This document shows, piece after piece, positions 20,185 to 28,885 of a stretch of 64,000 nucleotides of DNA. Below the pieces are notes generated by a model. It was given only the letters and a program-made list of their open reading frames with translations, ran no database searches and was not told where the DNA came from. A program made the translations under genes and the position numbers. Each line of letters opens with the position of its first letter. Position 1 is the stretch's first letter. This DNA comes from Flavobacteriales bacterium (lineage in GTDB: Bacteria; Bacteroidota; Bacteroidia; Flavobacteriales_F; PHOS-HE28). The stretch lies in contig JADJTW010000012.1 of the NCBI GenBank assembly GCA_016710965.1, positions 22,900 to 86,899 on the forward strand. Direction: 5' to 3'.

Positions 20185-21234
20185 CTAGTCCCTCAAGCAT
20201 CTGATGCAGTAGCCATTCGCTTTGAAGGACTGGCTTCCACGAGAGATCCCGCCATTGGAACTGTTCAATCCCCTGGCCCAGGCATAGAGTGATCCGTTCG
20301 GCGAGGAAGACCAGATGGCAGCACTGTTGCCGATGGGTGTGAACCCACCGCCGTTAGAGTAGTTCCTGGCTCCGCACGGTCGCGCAGTGAACCCGGTCTC
20401 GTTGGTCGCACCGATGTTCGGCACCTCCCAGAGGCTGATGCTCTTCAGCTTCCCTCCTACGTTCCCCGCAACACCCCTCGAAACGGTTGCATCCAATTCG
20501 GAAACCGGAAGTCCCGAGAAGGTCTCGAGGGATTTCCATTCAAGATCCGAAGGCACGTGCCATCCGTTGGGACAGACCCCTTGAGCATCACTGACAGCAT
20601 ACCAGTTGTAGAGTTTGCCATACGTTGCACCAAAGGATGTCGTATTGCCTGGATAGCAATATGCTCCCGTGGTAAGCGCAACCCATGATGAGGCCACGGC
20701 AACCTCTGGAATACTGGCCCCATTGCGGTAACGGCTCGTGCGAAGGTTCTCGGACATCCACTCCTGGCCATTGGGGAAGACGATGGAAGGATAAACCTCT
20801 CCATCTATGTCGGTTACCCCAGCGCCCGCTGTGAACAGTGCGGCCGCTGTTGTGAAGGAAACGTTGGCCCCATACCCGGTTCCATTATCGTTCGTAGCAT
20901 ATGCACGTGCATGATAGGAAGTGCTCGGCTGCAATGCCCCTAGGACTACGGTAAAGCTGCCTAGACCGACGTTGCCATCCGGTTGGGCAAGATCAGAGGT
21001 AGTGGGGTTGACGTTCGTTGACCAGCAAACACCACGGACGAACACCGCGCTGGCACCTTGAACAGTTACTTCGCCTGCGACGGTCGCGGACACGGAAGTG
21101 GTGTCAACAACGGTAAGTGTAACCACTACCGGTAGGCCCGGAACCCCGGCTCTATCGTCCTCCTCGCCTTCTTTCTTGCATCCGATGGCAACAACCAGGC
21201 ACAGGAGGCCGACTATTAAACCATGAGCATGCAT
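20185..21234 (-). CDS. FISUMP-domain lipoprotein
   Basis: This 349 aa protein starts at ATG 21234 (MHAHGLIVGLLCLVV) with a lipobox ending AIGC. The N-terminal half contains a fibronectin III-like module (VTVQGASAVFVRGVCWST, PSTSYHARAYATNDNGTGYG). The C-terminal half is a Fibrobacter succinogenes major paralogous (FISUMP) domain with QEWMSENLRTSRYRNG, LYNWYAV, CPNGWHVPSDLEWKSLE and a final GYCIRCLRD. Such proteins are cell-surface lipoproteins of unknown biochemical role, common in Fibrobacterota and Bacteroidota. It is convergent with dnaE, 23 bases apart. Confidence 0.85.
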   Translation of the reverse strand: MHAHGLIVGLLCLVVAIGCKKEGEEDDRAGVPGLPVVVTLTVVDTTSVSATVAGEVTVQGASAVFVRGVCWSTNVNPTTSDLAQPDGNVGLGSFTVVLGALQPSTSYHARAYATNDNGTGYGANVSFTTAAALFTAGAGVTDIDGEVYPSIVFPNGQEWMSENLRTSRYRNGASIPEVAVASSWVALTTGAYCYPGNTTSFGATYGKLYNWYAVSDAQGVCPNGWHVPSDLEWKSLETFSGLPVSELDATVSRGVAGNVGGKLKSISLWEVPNIGATNETGFTARPCGARNYSNGGGFTPIGNSAAIWSSSPNGSLYAWARGLNSSNGGISRGSQSFKANGYCIRCLRD

Positions 21235-21728
21235 CGACGAGTGGCTAAGGATCCATGCCAAGGTACACGTCAGTAGCACGCCTATCTCAAGGTCTTATGC
21301 CGTACCGTACGGATATCAATGGCAACCACTGGCTGTCAGCTTGTTGGAGGTTGGGTACGCGAACAAGGTCGCTCTGTAGCTGCACGTGGAACACGCGAAG
21401 GACGAATTGGTCCGCCACATTGGACAGCCGATGCCCATGCCATGCGAATGGCAAGGGATTAAGGGGCATCAGCCCGGAGGAAAACGTGGCCCAGGGTGGG
21501 CCAAGCGGGAACCATGCGAGGCGTAAAGCGAAGAGTTGGCGACGCCACGATGTGGCCTCCCCCATGTTTCCTACACCATTAACTGACACATCGTCGTGCA
21601 ATTCCCCCTGGCAAGGAGATCGCTCTGTGGGGGTACCTTTGACGCCGCAGACCGGTAGTAAGGAACCTGCGCAAGGAACGACCAGCAACCCAAACAAACA
21701 CTGGCCGATAGATCGGCCTCCGACAGCA
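21235..21728. other. 494-base intergenic region before thioredoxin
   Basis: The thioredoxin frame happens to be open back to 21255, but the translated sequence is Arg/Cys/Trp-rich and unlike any protein, so I regard it as non-coding. A -7-like box lies at 21634-21641. I see nothing else. Confidence 0.55.
21634..21641 (+). promoter_or_regulatory. possible -7 box of the thioredoxin promoter
   Basis: TACCTTTG matches the Bacteroidota -7 consensus TAnnTTTG, 87 bases before the thioredoxin start. No good TTG -33 element sits 18-21 bases upstream, so support is partial. Confidence 0.4.
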
Positions 21729-22049
21729 ATGGCACTCGAATTCACCGACAGCAACTTCGAAGAACTCGTCCTCAAGAGCGACAAGCCCGTGGTAGTGGAC
21801 TTCTGGGCGGAATGGTGCGGCCCCTGCCGCATGGTGGGCCCGGTGGTGCAGGAACTCGCCGCCGAATACGAAGGCAAGGCCGTGATCGGCAAGCTCAACG
21901 TGGACAACAACCCCGGCATCAGCATGAAGTACGGCATCCGCAGCATACCCACCATCCTGTTCTTCAAGAACGGGCAAGTGGTGGACCGCAGCGTGGGCGC
22001 TGTGCCCAAAGCGCAACTGAACCAGAAGCTGCAAGGGCAGCTGGCGTAG
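21729..22049 (+). CDS. trxA: thioredoxin
   Basis: This 106 aa cytosolic disulfide reductase has the redox-active site WAEWCGPCRM at about residues 28-37, the cis-Pro loop SIPTILFF, and the whole single-domain thioredoxin fold with no signal peptide. ATG 21729 (MALEFTDSNF) gives the normal family length. A strong hairpin terminator follows 20 bases after the stop. Confidence 0.95.
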   Translation: MALEFTDSNFEELVLKSDKPVVVDFWAEWCGPCRMVGPVVQELAAEYEGKAVIGKLNVDNNPGISMKYGIRSIPTILFFKNGQVVDRSVGAVPKAQLNQKLQGQLA

Positions 22050-22069
22050 TCGCTCAACGCTAACAACGC

Positions 22070-22104
22070 GCACCCCGCACGAACTTCGGCTTCGTGCGGG
22101 GTGC
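22070..22104 (+). terminator. terminator hairpin after thioredoxin
   Basis: Perfect 14-base arms GCACCCCGCACGAA and TTCGTGCGGGGTGC enclose a 7-base loop CTTCGGC. It lies 20 bases after the thioredoxin stop and is followed by a short T-rich stretch. Confidence 0.75.
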
Positions 22105-22263
22105 CGTGTTTCGATTCTCGCCGAAGCAGCGCGCGAAAGGGTCCGAGGTGAAGGATCGGTCAACTTCGCAGGAAGTCTCCGGCATACCGCACGACTGAAC
22201 CGAAGATGGCGGCAGCTCCCGTGCGGGAGCAACGCCACGCGTCCGCGGGGTCGGCCTGACCCG

Positions 22264-22301
<38 letters not shown>

Positions 22302-22435
22302 TGCCGGTGGGGGGGGGAATTCAGGCCCAGGGATTGACCCTCAGGCTGGGACACTGGGGCCTGTTCAACCTGCCGGGCGACATGCCTGACGAAGACTGAA
22401 CCGTTCCGCGCCGCAGCGATAACGACCTTTGTCCC

Positions 22436-23359
22436 ATGCCCATCCAGCAAGACCAGATCCAAGCGCTCAGCTCCCTTGAATTCAAGGCGCGGCAGGTGGT
22501 CGAAGGCTTCCTGGCCGGGTTGCACAAGAGCCCCTTCCACGGCTTCAGCGTGGAGTTCGCCGAGCACCGTGCCTACAACCCCGGTGAAAGCACCCGGCAC
22601 CTGGACTGGAAGCTGCTGGCGCGCACGGACAAGCTGTACGTGAAGCGCTACGAGGAGGAGACCAACTTGCGCTGCCAGTTGGTGCTCGATGCCAGCAGCA
22701 GCATGTACTTCCCTGAGAAGGAAGGCGGCATCGAATTCAACAAGGTCGAATTCGCGGTGCATGCAGCAGCGGCGTTCATCCAACTCCTTCGCAAGCAACG
22801 CGATGCCGTGGGCCTCACGGTCTTCGGCGAGCACGTGCGGTTGATAGAGGAAGCTCGGAGCAATGCCGTACACCTCAGGCACCTCATGGGGCACCTGGAG
22901 ACGCTCCTGAGCACCCAGGCTCCGCAGCGCGGCATAACGAGCAACGTGGTGGAGGCCCTGCATGACATTGCGCGGCGCGCACAGCGGCGCAGCCTGGTGG
23001 TTGTGCTCAGCGATATGCTGGACAGTGCGGACCGCGAGGCCGAGGTCTTCGACGCCTTGCAGCATCTGCGTTTCAACAAGCACGACATCATCCTTTTCCA
23101 CGTAGTGGACCGCAAACGCGAACTGGAACTGGACCTCCCCGATCGCCCGTACACCTTCGTGGATGTGGAGACGGGCGAACAAGTGAAAGCCCACCCCGGC
23201 GATGTGCGCCAGGCCTATAAGAGCGCCATGGCCGAGCGCTGGCACCGCCTGAAGCTGAAGTGCGGCCAGTACCGCATCGATCTGGTGGAGGCCGATATCA
23301 ATGCGGGTTTCGAGCCGGTGCTGCTGGAGTTCCTGACCAAGCGAGCCAAGCTTTACTGA
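22436..23359 (+). CDS. DUF58 domain-containing protein (von Willebrand A-like)
   Basis: This 307 aa soluble protein of the DUF58 family is usually linked to MoxR AAA+ ATPases and aerotolerance-type operons. The typical conserved core is present: GFSVEFAEHRAYNPGESTRH, DWKLLARTDKLYVKRYEEE, and the vWA-like metal-site stretch LVLDASSSM. It starts at ATG 22436 soon after the poly-G tract. No MoxR or other operon partner is visible next to it, which is unusual, so its chaperone-like role here is uncertain. It is followed by a family A repeat. Confidence 0.9.
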   Translation: MPIQQDQIQALSSLEFKARQVVEGFLAGLHKSPFHGFSVEFAEHRAYNPGESTRHLDWKLLARTDKLYVKRYEEETNLRCQLVLDASSSMYFPEKEGGIEFNKVEFAVHAAAAFIQLLRKQRDAVGLTVFGEHVRLIEEARSNAVHLRHLMGHLETLLSTQAPQRGITSNVVEALHDIARRAQRRSLVVVLSDMLDSADREAEVFDALQHLRFNKHDIILFHVVDRKRELELDLPDRPYTFVDVETGEQVKAHPGDVRQAYKSAMAERWHRLKLKCGQYRIDLVEADINAGFEPVLLEFLTKRAKLY

Positions 23360-23370
23360 TCCAGAAGCGC

Positions 23371-23448
23371 GTTGTCCGTTCTCTGTTGTCAGTTGTCCGG
23401 CAGAGCCGGGTGCTGCCCCATCAACGGACAACCTGCAACTGACAACTT
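23371..23448. repeat. dispersed hairpin repeat, family A, copy before tRNA-Asp
   Basis: The left part contains GTTGTCCGTTCTCTGTTGTC and CAGTTGTCCGG; the right part contains CGGACAACCTGCAACTGACA. It is related to the copies at 7073-7134 and 11505-11580 and sits between the DUF58 gene and the tRNA promoter. Confidence 0.75.
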
Positions 23449-23459
23449 CTTCAAACCGC

Positions 23460-23489
23460 TTGCACGAAAACGATCAGCGCCTACATTTG
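23460..23489 (+). promoter_or_regulatory. promoter of tRNA-Asp
   Basis: TTG (23460-23462), exactly 19 bases, then TACATTTG (23482-23489) is a full match to the Bacteroidota housekeeping promoter TTG-N19-TAnnTTTG. The mature tRNA begins 31 bases downstream of the -7 box. Confidence 0.8.
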
Positions 23490-23519
23490 CGGCCGCTCTG
23501 CCGTAAGGCGGGGCTGAAC

Positions 23520-23593
23520 GGACCGGTAGTTCAGCTGGTTAGAATGCCGCCCTGTCACGGCGGAGGTCGCGGGTTCGAGTCCCGTCCGGTCCG
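23520..23593 (+). tRNA. tRNA-Asp (anticodon GTC)
   Basis: The 74-base cloverleaf has acceptor arms GGACCGG / CCGGTCC, D-arm with AGCTGGTTAGA, anticodon arm GCCCTGTCACGGC with GTC, T-arm GCGGGTTCGAGTCCCGT and discriminator G. CCA is not encoded. A strong promoter precedes it and a terminator follows. Confidence 0.96.
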
Positions 23594-23600
23594 CAATAGC

Positions 23601-23631
23601 GAAGCCCCTTCACAGGGGCTTCTTCCTTTTC
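23601..23631 (+). terminator. rho-independent terminator of tRNA-Asp
   Basis: GAAGCCCCT-TCAC-AGGGGCTTC is followed by TTCCTTTT, 8 bases after the tRNA. This is a classical intrinsic terminator. Confidence 0.9.
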
Positions 23632-23859
23632 TGACGGGACGAGAAGTTCATCCCGCATGAAGCGATAGCGCAGATGCGGGAAGTCCCTTTCGGTCCGGCA
23701 GGAACCGCCATCGGGTGACCCTTGTGTTTCCTGGGCTGCTGTAGCAGGTCCATCGAGGGAGGCCCGAAATGAACGGCTCGGAATTCCCATCTGCCGGATT
23801 GAATGCGCGGCCTGCCGAAAGCCATTGCCCGGATCGGCCATCTTACAGTATGATCGCGC

Positions 23860-26580
23860 ATGCTTTCTCTCAAGACTTGGGTCGGCTTCGGTGCCATCCT
23901 GCTCCTCCTTCCTGACAACCTCCACGCTCAATCCCCTTCCCGCAGCACCGTATGGTGGACTGACATCAGCGAGCGTGAAGTCGTGAATGCAGGTGAGCGT
24001 CGCATCGTTCCGGATGCCTACCGCATCGTGCGCATCAATGGCACGCAACTGAGCGATCGGCTCGAGGGCGCCGAGAGCGGCACCATCCCGGAGATGGCGC
24101 TCAAGGCCGATCGCATCATCGCGCTGCCCATGCCCGATGGCACCGTGCAGCGTTACCGCTTCATGGAATCCCCGGTAATGCATCCAGACCTGCAGGAGCA
24201 ATTGCCCATGATACGCACCTATGCAGGCTATGGCATCGATGCCCCGGGTGCGACGGTGCGCTTCGACATCACGCCTCATGGATTCCACGCCATGGTCCTC
24301 TCCGCCTCGCGTGAGGCCTTCTTCATCGACCCATATGCGTATGGCAACACCAGCGACCTCATTTGCTACCGCAAATCCGACTTCCACAAGGCGCTTGCAG
24401 GTTTCCCGTATTGCGCCTTCGACGATGTGAACGACCCGGAGACTATTGAAGCGCACACGCAGGCGGTGATGGCTGCGTTGGAGAGCGAGCGCGCAGGCGA
24501 TTGCCAGTTCCGCACGTACAGCCTTGCGCTGGCCTGCACGGGCGAGTACGCGGCCTACCATGGCGGAACGGTGCCGCTGGCGGCCGCTGCCATGGCGACC
24601 ACCTTGAACCGCGTGAACCAGATGTTCGAGCGCGACGCCACGCTGACGCTCCAGTTGGTGGCGAACAACAACAACCTCATCTACCTCAACTCTTCAACCG
24701 ACCCTTACACCAACAACAACGGCAGCACGATGCTGGGGCAGAACATAAGCACCTGCAACAGCGTCATCGGTTCCGGCAACTACGACATCGGCCACGTGTT
24801 CAGCACCGGAGGTGGCGGCGTGGCGTACCTGTCCAGCGTTTGCACAAGCAACAAGGCGGGAGGTGTCACGGGATCGAGCGCACCGGTGGGCGATCCGTTC
24901 GACATCGATTATGTGGCGCACGAGATGGGCCATCAGTTCGGCGGCAACCATACGCAGAACAACAACTGCAATCGGTCTGCTGCGGCCGCGGTTGAAGTGG
25001 GCAGCGGCATCACCATCATGGGCTACGCCGGGGTCTGCTCCCCGAATGTGGCCGCGCACAGCGATGCGATGTACGGCGGGTACAGCCTCGGCGAGATCCA
25101 CACCTTCATCACCGGGGCGGGGCATACCTGTGACGCGGTGACGGCGCTGGTGAACGCGCCGCCGACGGCGAATGCCGGAGCCGATCGCGTGATCCCACGG
25201 AGCACTCCGTTCGTGCTCACCGGCATCGGCACCGATGCCAACAGCGGCGATGCGCTCACCTACAGTTGGGAGCAGATGGACAACGCCGTGGCCACGCAGC
25301 CGCCTGTGGCCACCAGCACCGGCGGGCCGTGCTTCCGCCCCTTCCTGCCCGTTGCCAGCAACCAACGCTTCTTGCCCAACCTGGGCGCGATCATCAGCAA
25401 CACCACGCCCACATGGGAAGTGCTCGCTTCGGTGGCACGCACCTACAATTTCCGCCTGACCGTGCGCGACAACGCCGTGGGCGGAGGCTGCAACGCGCAG
25501 GACAACATGGTGGTGACCGTGAACGGAACGGCAGGCCCATTCCAAGTTACCGCACCGAACACGGCGGTGAACTGGGCGGGCAATAGCTTGCAAACGGTGA
25601 CATGGAACGTGGCCGGTACAACAGCCTCGCCCGTGAGCTGCGCGAATGTGGACATCTTCCTGAGCACCGACGGCGGCCTAACCTGGCCCGTGACCTTATT
25701 GAGCGCCACCGCGAACGATGGCAGCGAGACGATCACCGTGCCCAACACGGCCACCACTGCGGCGCGCATCATTGTGAAGGCGAACGGCAACATCTTCTTC
25801 GATATGAGCAATACGAACTTCACGATCACCGCAGCCGCACAAGCCCAGGCGAATGTGAAGTTCTGGCTCGATGGGCCCTATGACACCAACACGGGCTTGA
25901 TGATCGACAGCCTGCGCGACAACAACCTTCTCCCGCTCCAGGAGCCGTACTCCGCCATGGGCTACGCGAACGCCGCGGGTGGCGGCGCAGAAACAACGAC
26001 CATCGGCGTGCTAAGCACAACAGGCAACAACGCCATCGTCGACTGGATACGGGTGGAACTGAGGAGCTCGGGCGATCCGACCATCCTGCTGGCTTCGCGC
26101 CATGCCCTGCTCCAGCGCGATGGCGACGTGGTGTCTGGCGATGGCTCGGCGTTGCTCACATTCGGGATCGGACCAGCCAACTACTACGTTGTGGTGCGGC
26201 ATCGGAACCACCTGGGGGCGATGACGCTCAATACCGTGAACTTCAACGGGGCCGCGCCCACGATCGACTTCCGTTCGGGAGCCATGAGCACCTACGGCAC
26301 GAATGCGCTGAAGACCATCCTGAACGTGCAGGCGCTCTGGGCCGGGGATGCGGATGCGAACGGCACGTTGCGCTACGTGGGACAGGACAACGACCGGGAT
26401 CCGATCCTGCAAGCCATCGGCGGCTCGGTGCCCACCAATACCATCGCCGGCTACCTGCCTACCGACGTGAACATGGACGGCACGGTGAAGTACGTGGGCA
26501 TCGGCAACGACCGTGACCCCATCCTCAGCAATATCGGAGGAAGCGTGCCCACCAGCACGCTGGACGAGCAGTTGCCCTGA
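23860..26580 (+). CDS. secreted reprolysin-type zinc metalloprotease with dockerin-like C-terminus
   Basis: This 906 aa protein has a signal peptide (residues 1-24, cut near LHAQ), a propeptide-like region to about 200, and an M12B-type catalytic domain with zinc motif HEMGHQFGGNH (HExxHxxGxxH, near residue 353) and the Met-turn TIMGYAG. PKD/Ig-like beta domains follow (NAGADRVIPRSTPFVLTG; GPFQVTAPNTAVNW). The C-terminus carries two copies of DxNxxGTxxYVGxxNDRDPIL, which look like dockerin-type calcium loops, and ends LDEQLP without a standard T9SS sorting domain. It is probably an extracellular protease; how it is retained or exported past the outer membrane is unclear. It stands alone. Confidence 0.88.
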   Translation: MLSLKTWVGFGAILLLLPDNLHAQSPSRSTVWWTDISEREVVNAGERRIVPDAYRIVRINGTQLSDRLEGAESGTIPEMALKADRIIALPMPDGTVQRYRFMESPVMHPDLQEQLPMIRTYAGYGIDAPGATVRFDITPHGFHAMVLSASREAFFIDPYAYGNTSDLICYRKSDFHKALAGFPYCAFDDVNDPETIEAHTQAVMAALESERAGDCQFRTYSLALACTGEYAAYHGGTVPLAAAAMATTLNRVNQMFERDATLTLQLVANNNNLIYLNSSTDPYTNNNGSTMLGQNISTCNSVIGSGNYDIGHVFSTGGGGVAYLSSVCTSNKAGGVTGSSAPVGDPFDIDYVAHEMGHQFGGNHTQNNNCNRSAAAAVEVGSGITIMGYAGVCSPNVAAHSDAMYGGYSLGEIHTFITGAGHTCDAVTALVNAPPTANAGADRVIPRSTPFVLTGIGTDANSGDALTYSWEQMDNAVATQPPVATSTGGPCFRPFLPVASNQRFLPNLGAIISNTTPTWEVLASVARTYNFRLTVRDNAVGGGCNAQDNMVVTVNGTAGPFQVTAPNTAVNWAGNSLQTVTWNVAGTTASPVSCANVDIFLSTDGGLTWPVTLLSATANDGSETITVPNTATTAARIIVKANGNIFFDMSNTNFTITAAAQAQANVKFWLDGPYDTNTGLMIDSLRDNNLLPLQEPYSAMGYANAAGGGAETTTIGVLSTTGNNAIVDWIRVELRSSGDPTILLASRHALLQRDGDVVSGDGSALLTFGIGPANYYVVVRHRNHLGAMTLNTVNFNGAAPTIDFRSGAMSTYGTNALKTILNVQALWAGDADANGTLRYVGQDNDRDPILQAIGGSVPTNTIAGYLPTDVNMDGTVKYVGIGNDRDPILSNIGGSVPTSTLDEQLP

Positions 26581-26630
26581 GCGAGAAGCGGGACGCACCT
26601 GGCTTGCCCCATTCGGAAATCCACCGAGGC

Positions 26631-26660
26631 TTGCTCGTTCGCTGGATCCTGCTAGCTTTC
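26631..26660 (+). promoter_or_regulatory. promoter of the lipoprotein gene at 26684
   Basis: TTG (26631-26633), 19 bases, TAGCTTTC (26653-26660) is a near match to TTG-N19-TAnnTTTG, 23 bases before the ATG. Confidence 0.6.
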
Positions 26661-26683
26661 GCAAGCACCAACCTCTTACCACC

Positions 26684-27292
26684 ATGCGTTCCATGCCCCT
26701 GCTTGCCGGCGCTTGCGCCGTCCTTCTCTCCGCCTCTTGCACTGCTCCGCCGAAGAGCCTTGCAGGTGAAAGCGGTTTCGTGGAAGCCTACTTCGACGCC
26801 TCAGCGCTCAACAGCCTGATGGCCGATGCCAGCTGCACGCACGTACGTTTCTACAATGCGCGCCGCGTGGCCAGCGACACCAAAGGCACCTGCATCGCCA
26901 TTGCGGTGAAGAGCACCGGTGAGCCCATCTACAATGGCACCTCGCTCAAGTATCGCATGCACGACCGGATCACCAGCGCCACCACGCCCATGACCCTGCT
27001 CACCGTTCAGGAGGCGAAGGATCGCATCAACTTCGTGAAGAACGCTGGCGAGAAGAGCTACGCGGCCAACTTCAAGAAGGCGGACATACAGGGCATGCTG
27101 GCCGCTGCCGGCTGCACGGGGATCAAGCTCACGCCTGAACGGCAAACCTCCGGCTACTATACCATGCGCATGCATCCGGCCAGTTTCTCCGGCACCTCCG
27201 GACAAGCCAACCCCGCACCGCCGGCCATCATCACCACCGAACCCTGCCCCAACTATTGCGGAGACGTGCCCACCTACTACATCCACAACTGA
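26684..27292 (+). CDS. hypothetical lipoprotein
   Basis: This 202 aa protein has the lipobox LLSASC at about residues 14-19. The mature part contains FDASALNSLMADASCTHVRFYNARR and, later, FKKADIQGMLAAAGCTGIKL, two similar segments that suggest an internal duplication around a Cys-containing helix and strand. The C-terminus has a PNYCGD motif. I do not recognise a family. ATG 26684 is supported by the signal peptide and by a well-placed promoter. A hairpin terminator follows 7 bases after the stop. Confidence 0.8.
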   Translation: MRSMPLLAGACAVLLSASCTAPPKSLAGESGFVEAYFDASALNSLMADASCTHVRFYNARRVASDTKGTCIAIAVKSTGEPIYNGTSLKYRMHDRITSATTPMTLLTVQEAKDRINFVKNAGEKSYAANFKKADIQGMLAAAGCTGIKLTPERQTSGYYTMRMHPASFSGTSGQANPAPPAIITTEPCPNYCGDVPTYYIHN

Positions 27293-27299
27293 GCACAAC

Positions 27300-27323
27300 G
27301 GCCCCGATGCATCCATCGGGGCC
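27300..27323 (+). terminator. terminator hairpin after lipoprotein gene
   Basis: Perfect arms GGCCCCGATG and CATCGGGGCC with loop CATC lie 7 bases after the stop. The T-rich stretch TTTTATTTT follows about 15 bases later. Confidence 0.65.
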
Positions 27324-27341
27324 GTCCCCTGTCCGGGATTT

Positions 27342-27362
27342 TATTTTCAATACTAATTGAAA
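27342..27362. promoter_or_regulatory. operator of the GbsR-type regulator (copy 1)
   Basis: TATTTTCAATACTAATTGAAA contains the perfect inverted repeat TTTCAAT-ACTA-ATTGAAA. It overlaps the TTG -33 element of the promoter for the regulator gene, the expected place for autorepression. A close relative lies at 27978-27998 (TATTTTCAATACTTCCTGAAA). That the GbsR-like protein binds here is inference. Confidence 0.65.
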
Positions 27363-27387
27363 GTTCCATTATTCCGTACTACGTTTG
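27357..27387 (+). promoter_or_regulatory. promoter of the GbsR operon
   Basis: TTG (27357-27359), 20 bases, TACGTTTG (27380-27387) is a full TAnnTTTG match 22 bases before ATG 27409. The -33 element is embedded in the inverted repeat operator. Confidence 0.7.
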
Positions 27388-27408
27388 GCCCACGCAAGAC
27401 GAACGACC

Positions 27409-27920
27409 ATGGCACGCACGACCGACCTGAAGGAAGCACGCGAACGGTTCATCGAGGCTTGGGGCGCCTTCGGAAGCGCATGGGGCATCAACCGCAGCAT
27501 GGCGCAGGTGCATGCGCTGCTGCTCATCAGCCACGAGCCCTTGAGCACAGAGGACGCCATGGAGCAGTTGAACATCAGCCGCGGCAACGCCAACACGAAC
27601 CTGCGCGCGCTGATCGATGGAGCCTGGTGAAGCGCGTATTGAAGAGCGGCGAGCGGCGCGAGTACTTCGAGGCAGAGAAGGACGTGTGGAAGGTGGCTAC
27701 GCACATCACCCGCGAGCGCAAGAAGCGCGAGCTGGAACCACTGGTGCGCCTGCTGGACGAGTTGGAGGATATCCCCGGCAGCACGCCCGAGGCAAAGAGC
27801 TTCAGGAAGATGACCCACGACCTGCACGACCTGACCACCCGGCTGGACACCCTGCTGGAGCACAGCACCCGCCGAGACGTGCAGTGGTTCGTGAAGGCCG
27901 CAACCACCCTGCTCAAATGA
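27409..27920 (+). CDS. GbsR/MarR-family transcriptional regulator, one-base frameshift
   Basis: The N-terminal half (ATG 27409, MARTTDLKEARERFIEAWG...NISRGNANTNLRALID) is a winged helix-turn-helix domain. The frame then reads GAW-stop at 27630. Adding one T after 27618 gives LRALIDWSLVKRVLKSGER followed by REYFEAEKDVWKVATHI, the conserved GbsR sequence, open to 27920 (about 170 aa). The break could be a real mutation or a sequencing error. Such regulators respond to small molecules or membrane stress and usually control adjacent genes; here an inverted repeat sits on its own promoter. Its stop overlaps a possible ATG of the methyltransferase (ATGA at 27917). Confidence 0.82.
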
Positions 27921-27943
27921 CACGCGCCCACCACCACCGCGCC

Positions 27944-28885
27944 ATGCCGGACCCAGTGCCGGCTTTTTCGGACAGCGTATTTTCAATACTTCCTGAAACA
28001 CCGAATACATACAGCCTGCATCCGGTGCCCGCGCTGCCGGCGATCGACCCGCGGATCGACGCGCACTACCACGCGAGCGCGGCGCTTTACAAGCAATGGA
28101 GCTGCGAGGGCCACCTGCACTTCGGGTACTGGCGCTGGGGCTTGAACCCGTGCCACCGCAAGCGCATGCTGGAGGAGCTCGTGCATCAAGTGGTGAGCAA
28201 ACTGGCACCAGGAGCCGGCACCCGGCTGGCCGACCTGGGCTGCGGCTATGGCGCAGCTGCCCGGCTGGTGGCCGCCTGCTACGACAGCGAGGTGGACGCC
28301 ATCACCGCAGTGAAGGAGCAGAAACGCGAAGGCGATGCGGTCGCGCGTGCCCAAGGCCTGGGCGGCCATGTGACCATGCACCACGGCGACTTCCGCCGGA
28401 CCACGCTGGCCGATGGCTGCATGGATGGGGTCTACGCCCTGGAAAGCCTGTGCTATGGCAGCGGCGAGAGCAAGGAGGACGTGCTGCGCGAAGCGGCCAG
28501 GATCCTGAAGCCCGGCGGTCGCATCGCGCTTACCGATGGTTTCCTGGTGAAGCAGCCTGGCGGCACGCGCGCCCGCATGGTACGCGCCACGGAAGAAGGC
28601 TGGGCCATGGAATGCTTCGCACAACGCGATGCCTTCATCGGCGCCATGCGCAAGGTGGGCTTCGAGGACATCGAGACGGAGGATTGGAGCTGGCGCATGG
28701 GGCCCTGCGCTCTTCATGGCCCGCTGCTGATGCTCTGGCTCGAAGCGAAGCGGCTGCTCCGTGGCGGCACGCTGCAAGCGCTTGAACGCGCGCACTTGCG
28801 CAGCTGCATCCTGGGCATCGCGCTAGGCACGCAACGCGATCTCTTCCGTTACCTGTTCATCACCGCGAAGAAGGGCCGGCCATGA
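27944..28885 (+). CDS. class I SAM-dependent methyltransferase
   Basis: This 313 aa Rossmann-fold methyltransferase has the SAM-binding motif I LADLGCGYGAAARLVA and post-motifs VTMHHGDF and PGGRIALTDGF. The opening YKQWSCEGHLHFGYW resembles the lipid/small-molecule methyltransferases of the cyclopropane synthase/tocopherol class. The start is debatable: ATG 27944 is used, ATG 27917 would overlap the regulator stop, and GTG 28025 would place the second operator-like repeat (27978-27998) in the leader instead of the coding region. The substrate is unknown. Its stop overlaps the next gene by 4 bases (ATGA), so it is in the GbsR operon. Confidence 0.82.
   Translation: MPDPVPAFSDSVFSILPETPNTYSLHPVPALPAIDPRIDAHYHASAALYKQWSCEGHLHFGYWRWGLNPCHRKRMLEELVHQVVSKLAPGAGTRLADLGCGYGAAARLVAACYDSEVDAITAVKEQKREGDAVARAQGLGGHVTMHHGDFRRTTLADGCMDGVYALESLCYGSGESKEDVLREAARILKPGGRIALTDGFLVKQPGGTRARMVRATEEGWAMECFAQRDAFIGAMRKVGFEDIETEDWSWRMGPCALHGPLLMLWLEAKRLLRGGTLQALERAHLRSCILGIALGTQRDLFRYLFITAKKGRP
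27978..27998. promoter_or_regulatory. operator-like repeat (copy 2)
   Basis: TATTTTCAATACTTCCTGAAA matches the operator at 27342-27362 at 17 of 21 positions and keeps the TTTCA...TGAAA arms. No good -7 box follows, so it may act as a second binding site and not as a separate promoter. Confidence 0.55.

Noticed and set aside
21255..21728. N-terminal extension of thioredoxin by 158 codons
   Set aside because: The added sequence is compositionally unlike protein in this genome, and thioredoxin starts naturally at ATG 21729.
23632..23859. Possible small RNA or gene between tRNA-Asp and the protease
   Set aside because: Only a weak ATCCCGCAT/ATGCGGGA inverted repeat is present; no promoter or open frame with protein-like content.
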